DNA of 64,000 nucleotides from assembly GCA_038731605.1 (NCBI GenBank), contig JAVYQP010000001.1, forward strand, positions 372,001 through 436,000, read 5' to 3'. The DNA comes from WYZ-LMO2 sp038731605 (GTDB taxonomy: Archaea; Halobacteriota; Archaeoglobi; Archaeoglobales; Archaeoglobaceae). Both the position numbers and the translations under genes were made by a program. Shown piece after piece: positions 17,336-26,106 of the stretch (positions are counted from its first letter, which is position 1; the number at the start of each line of letters is the position of its first letter). The notes beneath the pieces were generated by a model, which was not told the DNA's origin, did no database searches, and saw only the letters and a list, made by a program, of their open reading frames with translations.

Positions 17336-18019
17336 ATGAGAATCTTCCGCACGGGCATAGTTCCGCTCGATGCACAGCTTGGTGGAGGGATTCCCGGTGG
17401 TTCAGTAGTTGCTTTGATCGAAGAGCCTGGTGCAGGGGGAGATGTTTTCTCATACCACTTCGCAGTCGAAGGTTCGAACTTGGGGGACAGCGTTCTTTAC
17501 ATCGCCACCGATGACAGCGTTAAGGACGTGAAGAGATACCTCAGCCTTTACTTCCCAAAGTATCAGGATTTCACGCTCATAAGCCTGAAGAGCAACGAAG
17601 AAACGGACGCCAAGGGATACCTTAGAAAGACGATGTATGATGTTTTGAGCGGTGTGAAGACGATAATAAAGAACGAGAAGTTCGATCGGGTGGTGATAAA
17701 CAATCTAACGTTCTTCTTCTCTCATTACTCCATCGAGGACGTCATATCGCTGATAGAGTTCTTCCTCAACGACGCAAGAGAGAAGGAGTCTGCATACATG
17801 CTTCTACTGACGAAGGGGATGCTCGAGGAGAGAGCGGAGATTGCAGTGAAGCACTTCTGCGACGGAGTTATCGAGCTCTCGCTCAGGGAAGTCGAGAACG
17901 AGATTCAGAGGAGGCTGAAGTTCATAAAGTTCAAGGGGATAATAGTTCCACGGGCTGTGATGAGATACGAGCTCACCGACAAAGGTGTGAAGATGGAGTC
18001 GATGATGAGAGTTCTATGA
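17336..18019 (+). CDS. RecA/KaiC-superfamily protein with degenerate P-loop
   Basis: The 227-residue protein has the layout of a single KaiC/RadA-like domain: TGIVPLDAQLGGGIPGGSVV, then the P-loop position, then FDRVVINNLTFF. The P-loop reads IEEPGAGGDVF, lacking the GK(S/T) of Walker A. The Walker B aspartate is replaced by Asn in VVINNLT. ATP hydrolysis is therefore unlikely; it may be a scaffold or regulator. I chose the ATG at 17336 because TATATAAA is centred 26 bases upstream. It overlaps cgi121 by four bases (ATGA), tying it to that operon and placing it behind MCM. Confidence 0.85.
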   Translation: MRIFRTGIVPLDAQLGGGIPGGSVVALIEEPGAGGDVFSYHFAVEGSNLGDSVLYIATDDSVKDVKRYLSLYFPKYQDFTLISLKSNEETDAKGYLRKTMYDVLSGVKTIIKNEKFDRVVINNLTFFFSHYSIEDVISLIEFFLNDAREKESAYMLLLTKGMLEERAEIAVKHFCDGVIELSLREVENEIQRRLKFIKFKGIIVPRAVMRYELTDKGVKMESMMRVL

Positions 18020-18441
18020 GAGTAGTCTATGGGACGACTCCAACGAACACAGGCGATTTCGCATGCTTTATAGACCCGAAGTTTGTTGTTAGCTTAGAGG
18101 TCGTAGAATTTGCGGTGAAGAAAGCCCTTAAGAACTGGAACTCTGGAAATAGGATTTCGAAGTCGCTTGCAATCGAGATACTGCTATACTTTTCCGCAAC
18201 GAGACAGATAGAGATTGCGAAAAAGGTCACTGCAAGCAAGAAAGCGGTCGCTGTTGTGATCGACGAGGAAGAGTTCTCGAAGCTCGGGTTTGTCGAGGAG
18301 GATTTTCAGCCGAAATACGACTTGAAAGCGGTCATGGAGCTATACGAGATCACAGAAGACGAGCTGAGAATTGTAGGGATCGAAAAGTTGCCATTGCTCG
18401 TCAAGGAAAGAATAGCGCTGTTCTCGGTTTTCGGTGAGTGA
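18016..18441 (+). CDS. cgi121: KEOPS complex subunit Cgi121
   Basis: The 141 residues match Cgi121, the tRNA-binding KEOPS subunit for N6-threonylcarbamoyladenosine at position 37 of ANN-decoding tRNAs. Signatures are NRISKSLAIEILLYFSATRQI and the C-terminal GIEKLPLLVKERIALF. It overlaps the RecA-like gene by four bases and is followed immediately by shikimate kinase. TrmO elsewhere in the window acts on the same modified base. Confidence 0.88.
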   Translation: MRVVYGTTPTNTGDFACFIDPKFVVSLEVVEFAVKKALKNWNSGNRISKSLAIEILLYFSATRQIEIAKKVTASKKAVAVVIDEEEFSKLGFVEEDFQPKYDLKAVMELYEITEDELRIVGIEKLPLLVKERIALFSVFGE

Positions 18442-19269
18442 ATGAAAGCGAAAGCTTACGCAAAGGGAACGATCCTCAACGCTTTGGCGACCGGAATAGG
18501 TAGCGCTTTTGCGATAGACCTAATTCTGAGCGTTAGAGTCGAGCAGGATTCAGAAAACTGCCTGATCGTTAACGGAAAAGAAAGGGATTCAAGCGTCGCT
18601 GAGAAGGTGCTTGAGAAATTTGGGATCAGAGCGCGGGTGAAAGTAAGGTCGGAGATACCAGAGAAAAGCGGTCTCGGGAGCAGTAGTGCATTTCTCAACG
18701 CTTTGATCTGCGCTGTCACGGAAAATAGAGTTGCGTCAGAGGTTCTTAGCTTGAACTCGGAGCTATCTTTGAAAGCTGGAATAAGCTACACGGGAGCGTT
18801 CGACGACGCATCCGCTTCTTTGCTTGGTGGTTTCGTAATCTCCGACAACTATCGGCGAGTTCTTTGGGATTGGGTTATCAAGAAAGCGTTTGTTGCTGTC
18901 TTGCTCCCCGGGTTTAAAAGAAAAAACGTTGACTTCGAGAAGATCAAGAGGGAAGGCTACAAGCTGAGGGAAATCGAGTCTAAGCTCAAGAGGCGTGATT
19001 TCTTCGATGTTATGCGGGAGAATACGATCTTTTACGCCGGGCTTTTAGGTTACCCACTTGAAATCGTTGAGAAACTCTGGGAAGAGAAGATCTGTTGCGG
19101 TCTCTCGGGGAATGGTCCAGCGTTCGTTGCCTTTGGAACTAAAAGCGATGTTGCGACTGCAAAGGAATTCTGGAGCAGCTATGGCGAAGTCTTAATCCGC
19201 AGAGTCCCTGAAAAGCCAGCGGAGAGTGTCGTGATAACTCCAGAGCTGTTTGTGCGAAAGGAAGTTTAA
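18442..19269 (+). CDS. aroK: Shikimate kinase, archaeal GHMP type
   Basis: Phosphorylates shikimate in aromatic amino acid synthesis; archaea use a GHMP kinase instead of the bacterial P-loop enzyme. PEKSGLGSSSAF is the GHMP ATP-binding loop, YTGAFDDASASLLGG the substrate segment and GLSGNGPAFVAFG the C-terminal glycine motif. At 275 residues it matches the family. It starts directly after the cgi121 stop and is convergent with the acyl-CoA ligase, six bases apart. Confidence 0.95.
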   Translation: MKAKAYAKGTILNALATGIGSAFAIDLILSVRVEQDSENCLIVNGKERDSSVAEKVLEKFGIRARVKVRSEIPEKSGLGSSSAFLNALICAVTENRVASEVLSLNSELSLKAGISYTGAFDDASASLLGGFVISDNYRRVLWDWVIKKAFVAVLLPGFKRKNVDFEKIKREGYKLREIESKLKRRDFFDVMRENTIFYAGLLGYPLEIVEKLWEEKICCGLSGNGPAFVAFGTKSDVATAKEFWSSYGEVLIRRVPEKPAESVVITPELFVRKEV

Positions 19270-19275
19270 AAATTG

Positions 19276-20997
19276 CTATCTCTTCTGTTTTGCAAGCTCC
19301 TCCTCCCTCAAAGCCCTTCTCAGGATTTTGCCCACAAGCGTCTTCGGCAAATCGTCACGGAACTCGATAATCTTCGGAACTTTGTAGGCTGCGAGTTTAT
19401 CTTTGCAGAACTTTATTATCTCCTCCTCTGTGACTTTCCCTTTATACTCGGGCTTCAGCGCGATGAAAGCCTTCACCGTCTCTCCACGATAGGGATCTGG
19501 AACTCCAACAACCGCGGCTTCAAGCACCGCTGGGTGCTCGTAGAGAACTTCTTCAACCTCTCTTGGGTAGATGTTGTAACCTCCAGCGATTATCAGATCC
19601 TTTTTCCTGTCAACGATGTAGAAGTAGCCATCTTCGTCCATCTTTGCCATGTCTCCCGTGAGAAGCCAGCCATTCACGAGCACCTTCTTCGTTTCAGCGT
19701 CCATCTTCCAGTAGCCCTTCATCACTTGCGGTCCGTAGATTGCGAGCTCTCCGATCTCTCCTGGCGGTAAAATGTTGCCATCGTTGTCAACGACGACTGC
19801 AATCGTGTTCGGCATCGGAATGCCAATGCTACCCTCTTTGTTCAGCCCATAGAGCGGGTTGCAGTGCGTAACTGGCGAAGCTTCGCTCAAGCCGTAGCCC
19901 TCAACGAGCTTACCCCCGGTTATCGCTTCCCACCTCCTCTTTACTTCCAACGGCAATGGCGCTGCACCGCTTATACAGGCTCTCACACTGCTGAGATCGT
20001 ATTCTTTTATCTTGGGGTTGTTCAGCAGTGCAACATACATCGTCGGAACTCCTGGGAATGTCGTGACTTTGTGCTTGTCGATGACCTTCAGGTATTGTTC
20101 GAAATCCCTCGGATCTGGTATCGGGATGAATTTACCGCCTAAGAGCATTCCAGCGTTTGCCATCGTAAATCCATAGCTGTGGAAAATCGGCAACGCACCA
20201 AGATAGACGTCGTTGTGGCTCGCCCTTACATCCCAACTCGCAACTTGATGTGCGTTTGCGACTAAGTTGTAGTGCGTCAACATAGCTCCTTTTGGCAGTC
20301 CAGTCGTCCCGCCAGTGTATTGGAAGACCGCAACGTCTTCCTTTGGGTTTATCTCAGCCTCTTTTTCGAGCTTTGGATATTTCATGATCTTTCCCCACTC
20401 CGTGATCTCGCTCCTCTGGTCTATCTTTATCTCCCCGTATTTCTTCTTCTTAACGAAGGCTCTGAAGAGCAAGTTCAGCGGAAATCGCAAGAAGTCCTCT
20501 ATCTTTGCGATAACTACTTTCTGGAAGACTCCTTCTTCGATGAGCGTGCGGTAGTTGTTGTAGGTTAGATCGATTGCGAACATCATCTTCGCTTCGCTGT
20601 TCTTAACAACGTGCCTGAGCTCTCTCTCGGTGTAGATCGGGTTGCTTTGGACGAGAATTGCACCCATCTTGAATATTGCGTTTGCGATTATGAAGTAGTG
20701 TGGTGTGTTTGGCAAGCTCACGATAATTCTGTCTCCCTTCTCAACTCCCATCTCCTTCAAGAAGGAGGCGACTTTGTTTGAAGCGTCGAGAATTTGTCTG
20801 AACGTCCACTTTGTGCCAAAAAAGTCGAACGCTACTTTGTCTGGGAACTTCTTTGCGGTGTTCTCATAGAGCTTATAGATCGGGATGTTTGGGATTTCGA
20901 GCGTTGTTGGCACACCACTGTCGTAGAACTTGAGCCATGGTCTTGGGATTTTTGAAACGTCGACATCTCGTATGTTCTCACCATACACAGAAGCCAT
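19276..20997 (-). CDS. Long-chain fatty-acid--CoA ligase (AMP-forming)
   Basis: Activates fatty acids to acyl-CoA through acyl-AMP. FQYTGGTTGLPKGAM is the AMP/phosphate loop, EGYGLSEASPVTH the adenine motif, LTGDMAKMDEDGYFYIVDRKKDLII the hinge region in parts, and KTLVGKILRRAL the C-terminal catalytic Lys. Length is 573 residues. It stands next to an OYE-like enzyme, thiolase and acyl-CoA dehydrogenase on the same strand, which supports beta-oxidation. A TATA-like TATTTATAAC lies just upstream of the ATG. Confidence 0.94.
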   Translation of the reverse strand: MASVYGENIRDVDVSKIPRPWLKFYDSGVPTTLEIPNIPIYKLYENTAKKFPDKVAFDFFGTKWTFRQILDASNKVASFLKEMGVEKGDRIIVSLPNTPHYFIIANAIFKMGAILVQSNPIYTERELRHVVKNSEAKMMFAIDLTYNNYRTLIEEGVFQKVVIAKIEDFLRFPLNLLFRAFVKKKKYGEIKIDQRSEITEWGKIMKYPKLEKEAEINPKEDVAVFQYTGGTTGLPKGAMLTHYNLVANAHQVASWDVRASHNDVYLGALPIFHSYGFTMANAGMLLGGKFIPIPDPRDFEQYLKVIDKHKVTTFPGVPTMYVALLNNPKIKEYDLSSVRACISGAAPLPLEVKRRWEAITGGKLVEGYGLSEASPVTHCNPLYGLNKEGSIGIPMPNTIAVVVDNDGNILPPGEIGELAIYGPQVMKGYWKMDAETKKVLVNGWLLTGDMAKMDEDGYFYIVDRKKDLIIAGGYNIYPREVEEVLYEHPAVLEAAVVGVPDPYRGETVKAFIALKPEYKGKVTEEEIIKFCKDKLAAYKVPKIIEFRDDLPKTLVGKILRRALREEELAKQKR

Positions 20998-21041
20998 GAT
21001 TATTACGTTTCGAGTCGATATTTATAACTTTTGTTCGTAAC

Positions 21042-22106
21042 TTAACTTTTTGCGTAGCAGGCGAGTTTCTCACCCTCGAAGATCTTCGTTAGACAGAGGT
21101 TGCAAGACTTGCAGTCACTCCGCATAACTTCTCCACGCATCATTTTCTTCGGTAAGTAGGGATCACGGATCAGCGGTCGAGACATCGCAACGAAGTCGAC
21201 GACTTTCAGCAGTTCTTCGGCAACCGATAAACTCCTAACTCCTCCAACTGAGATCACGGGGATATCGACAACTTCTTTTATTTTAAAGGCATAATCTCTG
21301 AAATACGCTTCCCCGCTTTTTGATACCTTCTGGCTGACAACGTTAAATCCTGTGTGGTAAGTTGACTCATACATCCCACCGCTTACTTCGATTGCCTCAA
21401 ATCCGCTCTCTTCGAGGCGCTTTGCAATCCGCATCGCTTCGTTTATCTCAAGCCCGTTCGGCACAAAATCGCAAGCGTTCATCTTTATCATGACCGGAAT
21501 TCTGCTGTGCTCTCGAATCCTCTCCATTATGTCGAGTAGGATCTTTTCTCTCTCCACACCATACTCGTCACGCCTTCGATTTGTGTAGGGAGAAATGAAT
21601 TCGCTCAAAAGATATCCATGGGCGCAGTGGAGTTGAACCGCATCGAATCCAGCTTTTTCAGCTCTGATTGCTGAATTTGCAAAATCTTCGATCGTTTTTT
21701 CGATCTCCTCCCTCGTCATCTCCCTCGGAACAACTCCCGTAAAAAGATCTTTGACCGCAGAAGGGGCTACAGGGTTAATAAAGCTCTGCCTTCCGGCATG
21801 GGCTAACTGGGCGACGAAAACAACGTCTTTTGCCACTTTTTTCACCTCTGAGACGAGTCTTGAAAGCCCTTTGACGTGCTCATCACTGCTGATTCCTGTC
21901 ATCTTGAACGAGGCTCTGCCGTTCTCGCTTACAAACATGAATCCCGTGACAATAGTCCCAACACCACCTTCTGCAAGCTTCTTGTAGAGCTCTATGAGTT
22001 CGTCAGTTACAAATCCCTCTTTTGTTGCCATCGACTCTGCGGTTGCGGAGCGGACGAGGCGATTCTTCACTTTCAGTCTACCAATCTCTGCAGGTTCGAA
22101 GAGCAT
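21042..22106 (-). CDS. NADH:flavin oxidoreductase / Old Yellow Enzyme family
   Basis: The FMN-binding TIM barrel covers the full 354 residues: IGRLKVKNRLVRSATAE at the start, QLAHAGRQ, VQLHCAHGYLLSEFISP and YTNRRRDEYG. The C-terminus has a cysteine cluster (CKSCNLCL and a later ACY), like the [4Fe-4S] site of BaiH/2,4-dienoyl-CoA reductase. The second flavin domain of those long enzymes is missing, so this is a barrel-only version. Its place next to beta-oxidation genes suggests reduction of an unsaturated acyl-CoA, but that is inference. Confidence 0.9.
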   Translation of the reverse strand: MLFEPAEIGRLKVKNRLVRSATAESMATKEGFVTDELIELYKKLAEGGVGTIVTGFMFVSENGRASFKMTGISSDEHVKGLSRLVSEVKKVAKDVVFVAQLAHAGRQSFINPVAPSAVKDLFTGVVPREMTREEIEKTIEDFANSAIRAEKAGFDAVQLHCAHGYLLSEFISPYTNRRRDEYGVEREKILLDIMERIREHSRIPVMIKMNACDFVPNGLEINEAMRIAKRLEESGFEAIEVSGGMYESTYHTGFNVVSQKVSKSGEAYFRDYAFKIKEVVDIPVISVGGVRSLSVAEELLKVVDFVAMSRPLIRDPYLPKKMMRGEVMRSDCKSCNLCLTKIFEGEKLACYAKS

Positions 22107-22160
22107 GAACTTTCATTTATTTAGGGTAGATAAAGCCTTGGGTGCCTTGAAAATTTAGTA

Positions 22161-22234
22161 TGCCGAGGGCGGGATTTGAACCCGCGACCTGCAGATTATG
22201 AGTCTGCCGCCCCAACCAGCTAGGCTACCTCGGC
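22161..22234 (-). tRNA. tRNA-Met (anticodon CAT), probably elongator
   Basis: The minus strand forms acceptor GCCGAGG/CCTCGGC with discriminator A at 22161. The anticodon loop CTCATAA sits in a CAGA/TCTG stem, and the T-loop is GGTTCAAATCC. The CAT anticodon could belong to elongator Met, initiator Met or lysidine/agmatidine-type Ile. The first G-C pair argues against an initiator (which has A1-U72), and the body resembles archaeal elongator tRNA-Met. tRNA-Ile2 is not fully excluded. Confidence 0.92.
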
Positions 22235-22306
22235 TTATCGCCTTTAGGCTTTCAACTTATAAAGATTTTCGCTCCTTGCCCCAGTCTGGGTTAGGAAATA
22301 AAAAAT

Positions 22307-23551
22307 TTAAACGTTCACGTTCTCGATTATTGTGGCTCCTCCTTGTCCACCTCCGCCACAAAGAGTTGCACATCCGTATTTTGCGTTCTCGATGTTCAGA
22401 ATTCTTGCAAGCGTTCCCGTGATCCTTATACCGCTCGCAGCCAATGGATGACCAATGGCAATTGCTCCGCCCCTCGTGTTGACTTTGTCGGGGTCGAGTT
22501 TGAACATCTTCACTGCGAACAATGGAACGACTGCGAACGCCTCGTTCACTTCCCAGAAGTCGATGTCCTTGGCTTCGAGCTTCGCAAACTTCAAAGCCTT
22601 CTGCGTCGCTGGCACAGGACCTTCGCCCATTACGCTCGGATCGACACCAGCCCAGCCGATCGATACAATTTTTGCCATTGGTTCAAGCCCGTATTCCTTC
22701 ATCTTCTTCTTGCTCATCAGCATTATCGCAGATGCACCAGCGTTCAAGGGCGAGGAATTTCCTGCTGTGATGACTCCGCCTGGTTTGAACGCTGGTGGCA
22801 GTCTCTCGACTGCTTCAAGCGTAGTGTCAGGTCTTATGCTCTGATCTACCTCGATCACCTTCCTACTGCCGTCTGAAAGCTCAACTTCTATCGGCAAAAT
22901 CTCTCCTTTGCGTTTCGTTGGATATCCTTCACCGCTCAAGAAGTAGTTCTTCTTCAACGCTTCAGTGGCGAGTTTGTGGCTCCTAACACCCCATTCGTCG
23001 AGGTCTCGCTTTGTCCAGCCAAGCTTATCCTTCCACTTCTCAAAGAGCTTCTCGGCAGTTAAACCCATGCTCATTGCAGTCATTAGATCGTATTTCTGAA
23101 TCAAGTCCGCCCTTTGCATCAGCGTTGGCGAGACACCCATGTGCGGGTTGAGATCTGGTTGCATTGGCAGATGAGTCATGTGCTCTATACCACATGCGAT
23201 CGTTATTTCGCTGTAGCCGAGCATGATCTCCATTGCGCACTGGTGCATTGCGGACATTCCAGAAATGCAAACCCTTTCCGTGCCCTGTGCGGGGACTTCG
23301 ATTGGCAACTCCGCAAGTAGGTTGATCATTCTCCCGCCGTAGAGCCAGTTTTCGCCCATCTGCATCGTGCAACCCGTGATCACGTCGCCGATCTCCCTTG
23401 CATCGATGCCAGTGCGGTTTATCATCTCCTTCACGAGCATCGCTGCGACCGCAGGCATGTCGATCTTGTTGTAGACGTCTTTCTCAGGCTCTCTTGGGCG
23501 AGATCTCGAGAACGCAGAGCGCAGAAAATCGACGATGTAAACTTCTTCCAT
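22307..23551 (-). CDS. Acetyl-CoA C-acyltransferase (thiolase)
   Basis: A 414-residue thiolase of the degradative/biosynthetic type. ERVCISGMSAMHQ carries the nucleophilic Cys, GGAIAIGHPLAASG the catalytic His and ATLCGGGGQGGA the second Cys. I chose the ATG at 23551 because GGTGGTGCGG directly precedes it; an earlier in-frame start lacks such a site. Acyl-CoA dehydrogenase ends 22 bases upstream, so the two form a beta-oxidation operon that covers the first and last steps of the spiral. Confidence 0.95.
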   Translation of the reverse strand: MEEVYIVDFLRSAFSRSRPREPEKDVYNKIDMPAVAAMLVKEMINRTGIDAREIGDVITGCTMQMGENWLYGGRMINLLAELPIEVPAQGTERVCISGMSAMHQCAMEIMLGYSEITIACGIEHMTHLPMQPDLNPHMGVSPTLMQRADLIQKYDLMTAMSMGLTAEKLFEKWKDKLGWTKRDLDEWGVRSHKLATEALKKNYFLSGEGYPTKRKGEILPIEVELSDGSRKVIEVDQSIRPDTTLEAVERLPPAFKPGGVITAGNSSPLNAGASAIMLMSKKKMKEYGLEPMAKIVSIGWAGVDPSVMGEGPVPATQKALKFAKLEAKDIDFWEVNEAFAVVPLFAVKMFKLDPDKVNTRGGAIAIGHPLAASGIRITGTLARILNIENAKYGCATLCGGGGQGGATIIENVNV

Positions 23552-23573
23552 CCGCACCACCAAAAAAAGAATT

Positions 23574-24767
23574 TTACATGAGCGGATGCTTCCTTATCGA
23601 AGCAAGTCTCGACGGGATCTTGCCCATCAGCGATCTTGCGATGATCTCGAGCTCGATCTCCCTTGTCCCTTCGTAGATCTCGAGGATCCTTACGTCCCTA
23701 TACATCCTCGCAATCGCTTGCTCGTTCAGGTAGCCGTAACCACCGTAGATCTGCAGTGCTTCGTTCACGATCTCCTGCGCAACGTGCGCACAGTAGTACT
23801 TTGCCATCGCAGTCAACCCGGGATCAGGTAAGCCCATCTTGTCCTGGAAGTGCGCCGCTTGGTAAGCCAAGAGCCTTGCAGCTTCGAGCTTCGTTCGCAT
23901 CTTGGCAAGCTTGTCCTGCGTAACCTGGAAGTCTATGAGCTTCTGCTCAAAGACTTCTCTGTTCTTCGCATAGTTGAAGGCAAGCTCGAACGCTCCCTGC
24001 GCAATTCCGACCGCTTGGAACGCAACCGGAATCCTTGTAACGTTGAAGAACATCATCGTCTGGTAGAAGCCCTGTCCCTCTTGCCCGATCAGGTTCTCCT
24101 TTGGAACTCGAACGTTCTTGAAAACTACTTCAGCGGTATCGCTCGCTCGAATTCCGAGTTTGTTCTTCAACTTCTTCGCCTCAAGCCCGGGGGTGCCTTT
24201 TTCAACGATGAAAACGCTCATACCATGGTGTCTCTTCGGCGGATTCGGATCTGTTCTTGCGAGCACGATGTAGTAATCTGCGATCGTTCCGTTCGTTATG
24301 AACATCTTCGTTCCGTTTATCACGTATTCATCTCCAACTTTATCCGCTCTCGTCTTTATTCCAGCGACATCGCTTCCTGCCTGTGGTTCAGTATAGCAAG
24401 CACAGCAAATCGCCTTTCCCTTTGCGAGCGGTGGCAGATACTTCTTCTTCTGTTCCTCATTTCCAAAGGCGAGAATTTGTTCCGAACCGAAGGTCGTGGA
24501 CAGAATTTGCCCAAGTCCACCGTCGACACGCCAGAACTCCTCAACAACTAAGCAAGAGTCAAGAATTCCCGCTCCCTGACCACCGTATTCTTCTGGGAAG
24601 CTCATTCCGATAAATCCAAGCTCTGCAGTCTTTTTCCAGAGCTCAAATGGGAACTTCTCTTCCCTGTCGCACTCCTCTGCATACTTTGGAAACTCCTTTT
24701 CTGCGAACTCTCTCGCAGCCTCTTTTATCGCCTTCTGCTCATCTGTTAGGATAAACTCCGACAGCAT
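23574..24767 (-). CDS. Acyl-CoA dehydrogenase
   Basis: FAD enzyme of 397 residues for alpha,beta-dehydrogenation of acyl-CoA. CCACYTEPQAGSDVAGIKT is the flavin/substrate region. FVTRIPVAFQAVGIAQGAFELA-like helices precede QIYGGYGYLNEQAIARMYRDVR, and YEGTREIE contains the Glu position used as catalytic base in many members. The ATG follows GGTGATGC. Its electrons would go to an electron-transfer flavoprotein not seen here. It is the first gene of the operon with thiolase. Confidence 0.95.
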   Translation of the reverse strand: MLSEFILTDEQKAIKEAAREFAEKEFPKYAEECDREEKFPFELWKKTAELGFIGMSFPEEYGGQGAGILDSCLVVEEFWRVDGGLGQILSTTFGSEQILAFGNEEQKKKYLPPLAKGKAICCACYTEPQAGSDVAGIKTRADKVGDEYVINGTKMFITNGTIADYYIVLARTDPNPPKRHHGMSVFIVEKGTPGLEAKKLKNKLGIRASDTAEVVFKNVRVPKENLIGQEGQGFYQTMMFFNVTRIPVAFQAVGIAQGAFELAFNYAKNREVFEQKLIDFQVTQDKLAKMRTKLEAARLLAYQAAHFQDKMGLPDPGLTAMAKYYCAHVAQEIVNEALQIYGGYGYLNEQAIARMYRDVRILEIYEGTREIELEIIARSLMGKIPSRLASIRKHPLM

Positions 24768-24915
24768 TTTGCATCACCAGACGCCGTTGTTTTATCAGTA
24801 TTTAAGGTTTGCTGAGTTTTAAATAATTTTTTATCATAAAAAAGTTGTGGGAGTATTTAAAATTAACCCTTTCATCCGGCAAAAGACTTAAATAGGAGTA
24901 TACAAACTATTAATA

Positions 24916-26106
24916 ATGATGGAGGCGGGATTTAAGACTGGTAGGTATGCGTATTGGAAAATCCTCGTCGCAAGGGAAGATGTGGAGTTGACGAAAGGTT
25001 CTGCGTTTAGAATTCCAGTGGAGAAAATAAGGCTCCCTCCAAGAACGATGGTTTCTCCGCTTTCGATAATGAGGCATGCCTTGGGAACTGTTGTCGATGT
25101 CAGGATGGGGAAAAAGAGGAGGATCGAAGAGGAAAAGGAGATTGACAGTGCGATATTTTTGTCCGTGAGCGATGGTATCGTTAGAAAAGGCGACGTCGTC
25201 GGAATTGTGAAGGTTTATCCCACCGCTGTGAGGGAAGGCGAGGCTGAGGCGAAGGTCGAGCTGAGGAAGAGCGATGCAACGATCGTGTATCGTAAGGGGA
25301 AGGAGATAAGGCGGGTTTCAGCGAAGGTTGAAGACGGCTGGTATAGACGATGGCACCTCGCTAAGTGGTTCCCGCTCGTTGCGGACGAGAACGTCGATGT
25401 CGAAGGTGGCACGTTGGAGAGAGTGAAGGTGAGAGGGGTCGAAATTCCTGAAAACACGATCCCAGTCCCGATGATGATCACGAGGAATGCGATGGGCAAC
25501 GTTGTCGACGTTATAAGCCCGGGAAGACCGAGAAAAGTTGAAGAACGTAGGTTCATCAATGAGGCTATCTTTGTATCAGTTACGGACGGGGAAATAAAGA
25601 AGGGAGACTTGCTCGGGGTTCTGAACGTTTACTACGTTGCGGTGGGTGAATTTACGCCGAGTTTGATGAGTTACCTAACGAGGGTTGAAGAGGCGAACAT
25701 CGTTTACAGGAAGAACGGTGAATTTAAGAGGAGGAGGGTTAAGCTGTCCTTGCTCACATTCAAGAGGAGTGAGTTCGGCTTTCTTAAGACCGTCGTCTCT
25801 GCGGAGGACAAAGAACTCAAGAAGGGAGAAATGGAGCTCTTGAAGGTGGAAAAGCTTGAGTTGCCATCGAGCACGATCGTTCAGCCAATCGCAGGAGTTG
25901 GGGTGGACAACTGTAGCCTCATTGGTCTGTATTCCGAAGCTCCGAAGCTCGTGGAAGAGGACAAGACGATAAACGAAGCCATGATTTGCTCTTTTGGAGA
26001 CACTTCGATAAAGAAAGGCGACGTCGTTGGAGCACTTGCAGTTTACAACGTCGCAATACTCGTTGAGCCAGAGCTATTCCTTGCGAAATACGCAACAAGG
26101 CTTTAA
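24916..26106 (+). CDS. Triple-repeat protein of DUF22 type, paralogue 1
   Basis: The 396 residues hold three copies of a module of about 135 residues. The core motif is PLSIMRHALGTVVDV (residues 48-62), PMMITRNAMGNVVDV (185-199) and a degraded form near 324-338. Each is followed by an Ile-rich strand and KGDVVG or KGDLLG. The pattern is beta-rich with no membrane helix or cysteine motif. I believe this is Pfam DUF22, from memory, with no known function. A paralogue lies at 47683. The ATG is 25 bases after CTTAAATAG, consistent with leaderless transcription. It overlaps the convergent endonuclease V gene by four bases. Confidence 0.85.
   Translation: MMEAGFKTGRYAYWKILVAREDVELTKGSAFRIPVEKIRLPPRTMVSPLSIMRHALGTVVDVRMGKKRRIEEEKEIDSAIFLSVSDGIVRKGDVVGIVKVYPTAVREGEAEAKVELRKSDATIVYRKGKEIRRVSAKVEDGWYRRWHLAKWFPLVADENVDVEGGTLERVKVRGVEIPENTIPVPMMITRNAMGNVVDVISPGRPRKVEERRFINEAIFVSVTDGEIKKGDLLGVLNVYYVAVGEFTPSLMSYLTRVEEANIVYRKNGEFKRRRVKLSLLTFKRSEFGFLKTVVSAEDKELKKGEMELLKVEKLELPSSTIVQPIAGVGVDNCSLIGLYSEAPKLVEEDKTINEAMICSFGDTSIKKGDVVGALAVYNVAILVEPELFLAKYATRL

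Noticed and set aside
22161..22234. Initiator tRNA-Met
   Set aside because: The first pair is G-C; archaeal initiators usually start A1-U72, so elongator Met is preferred.
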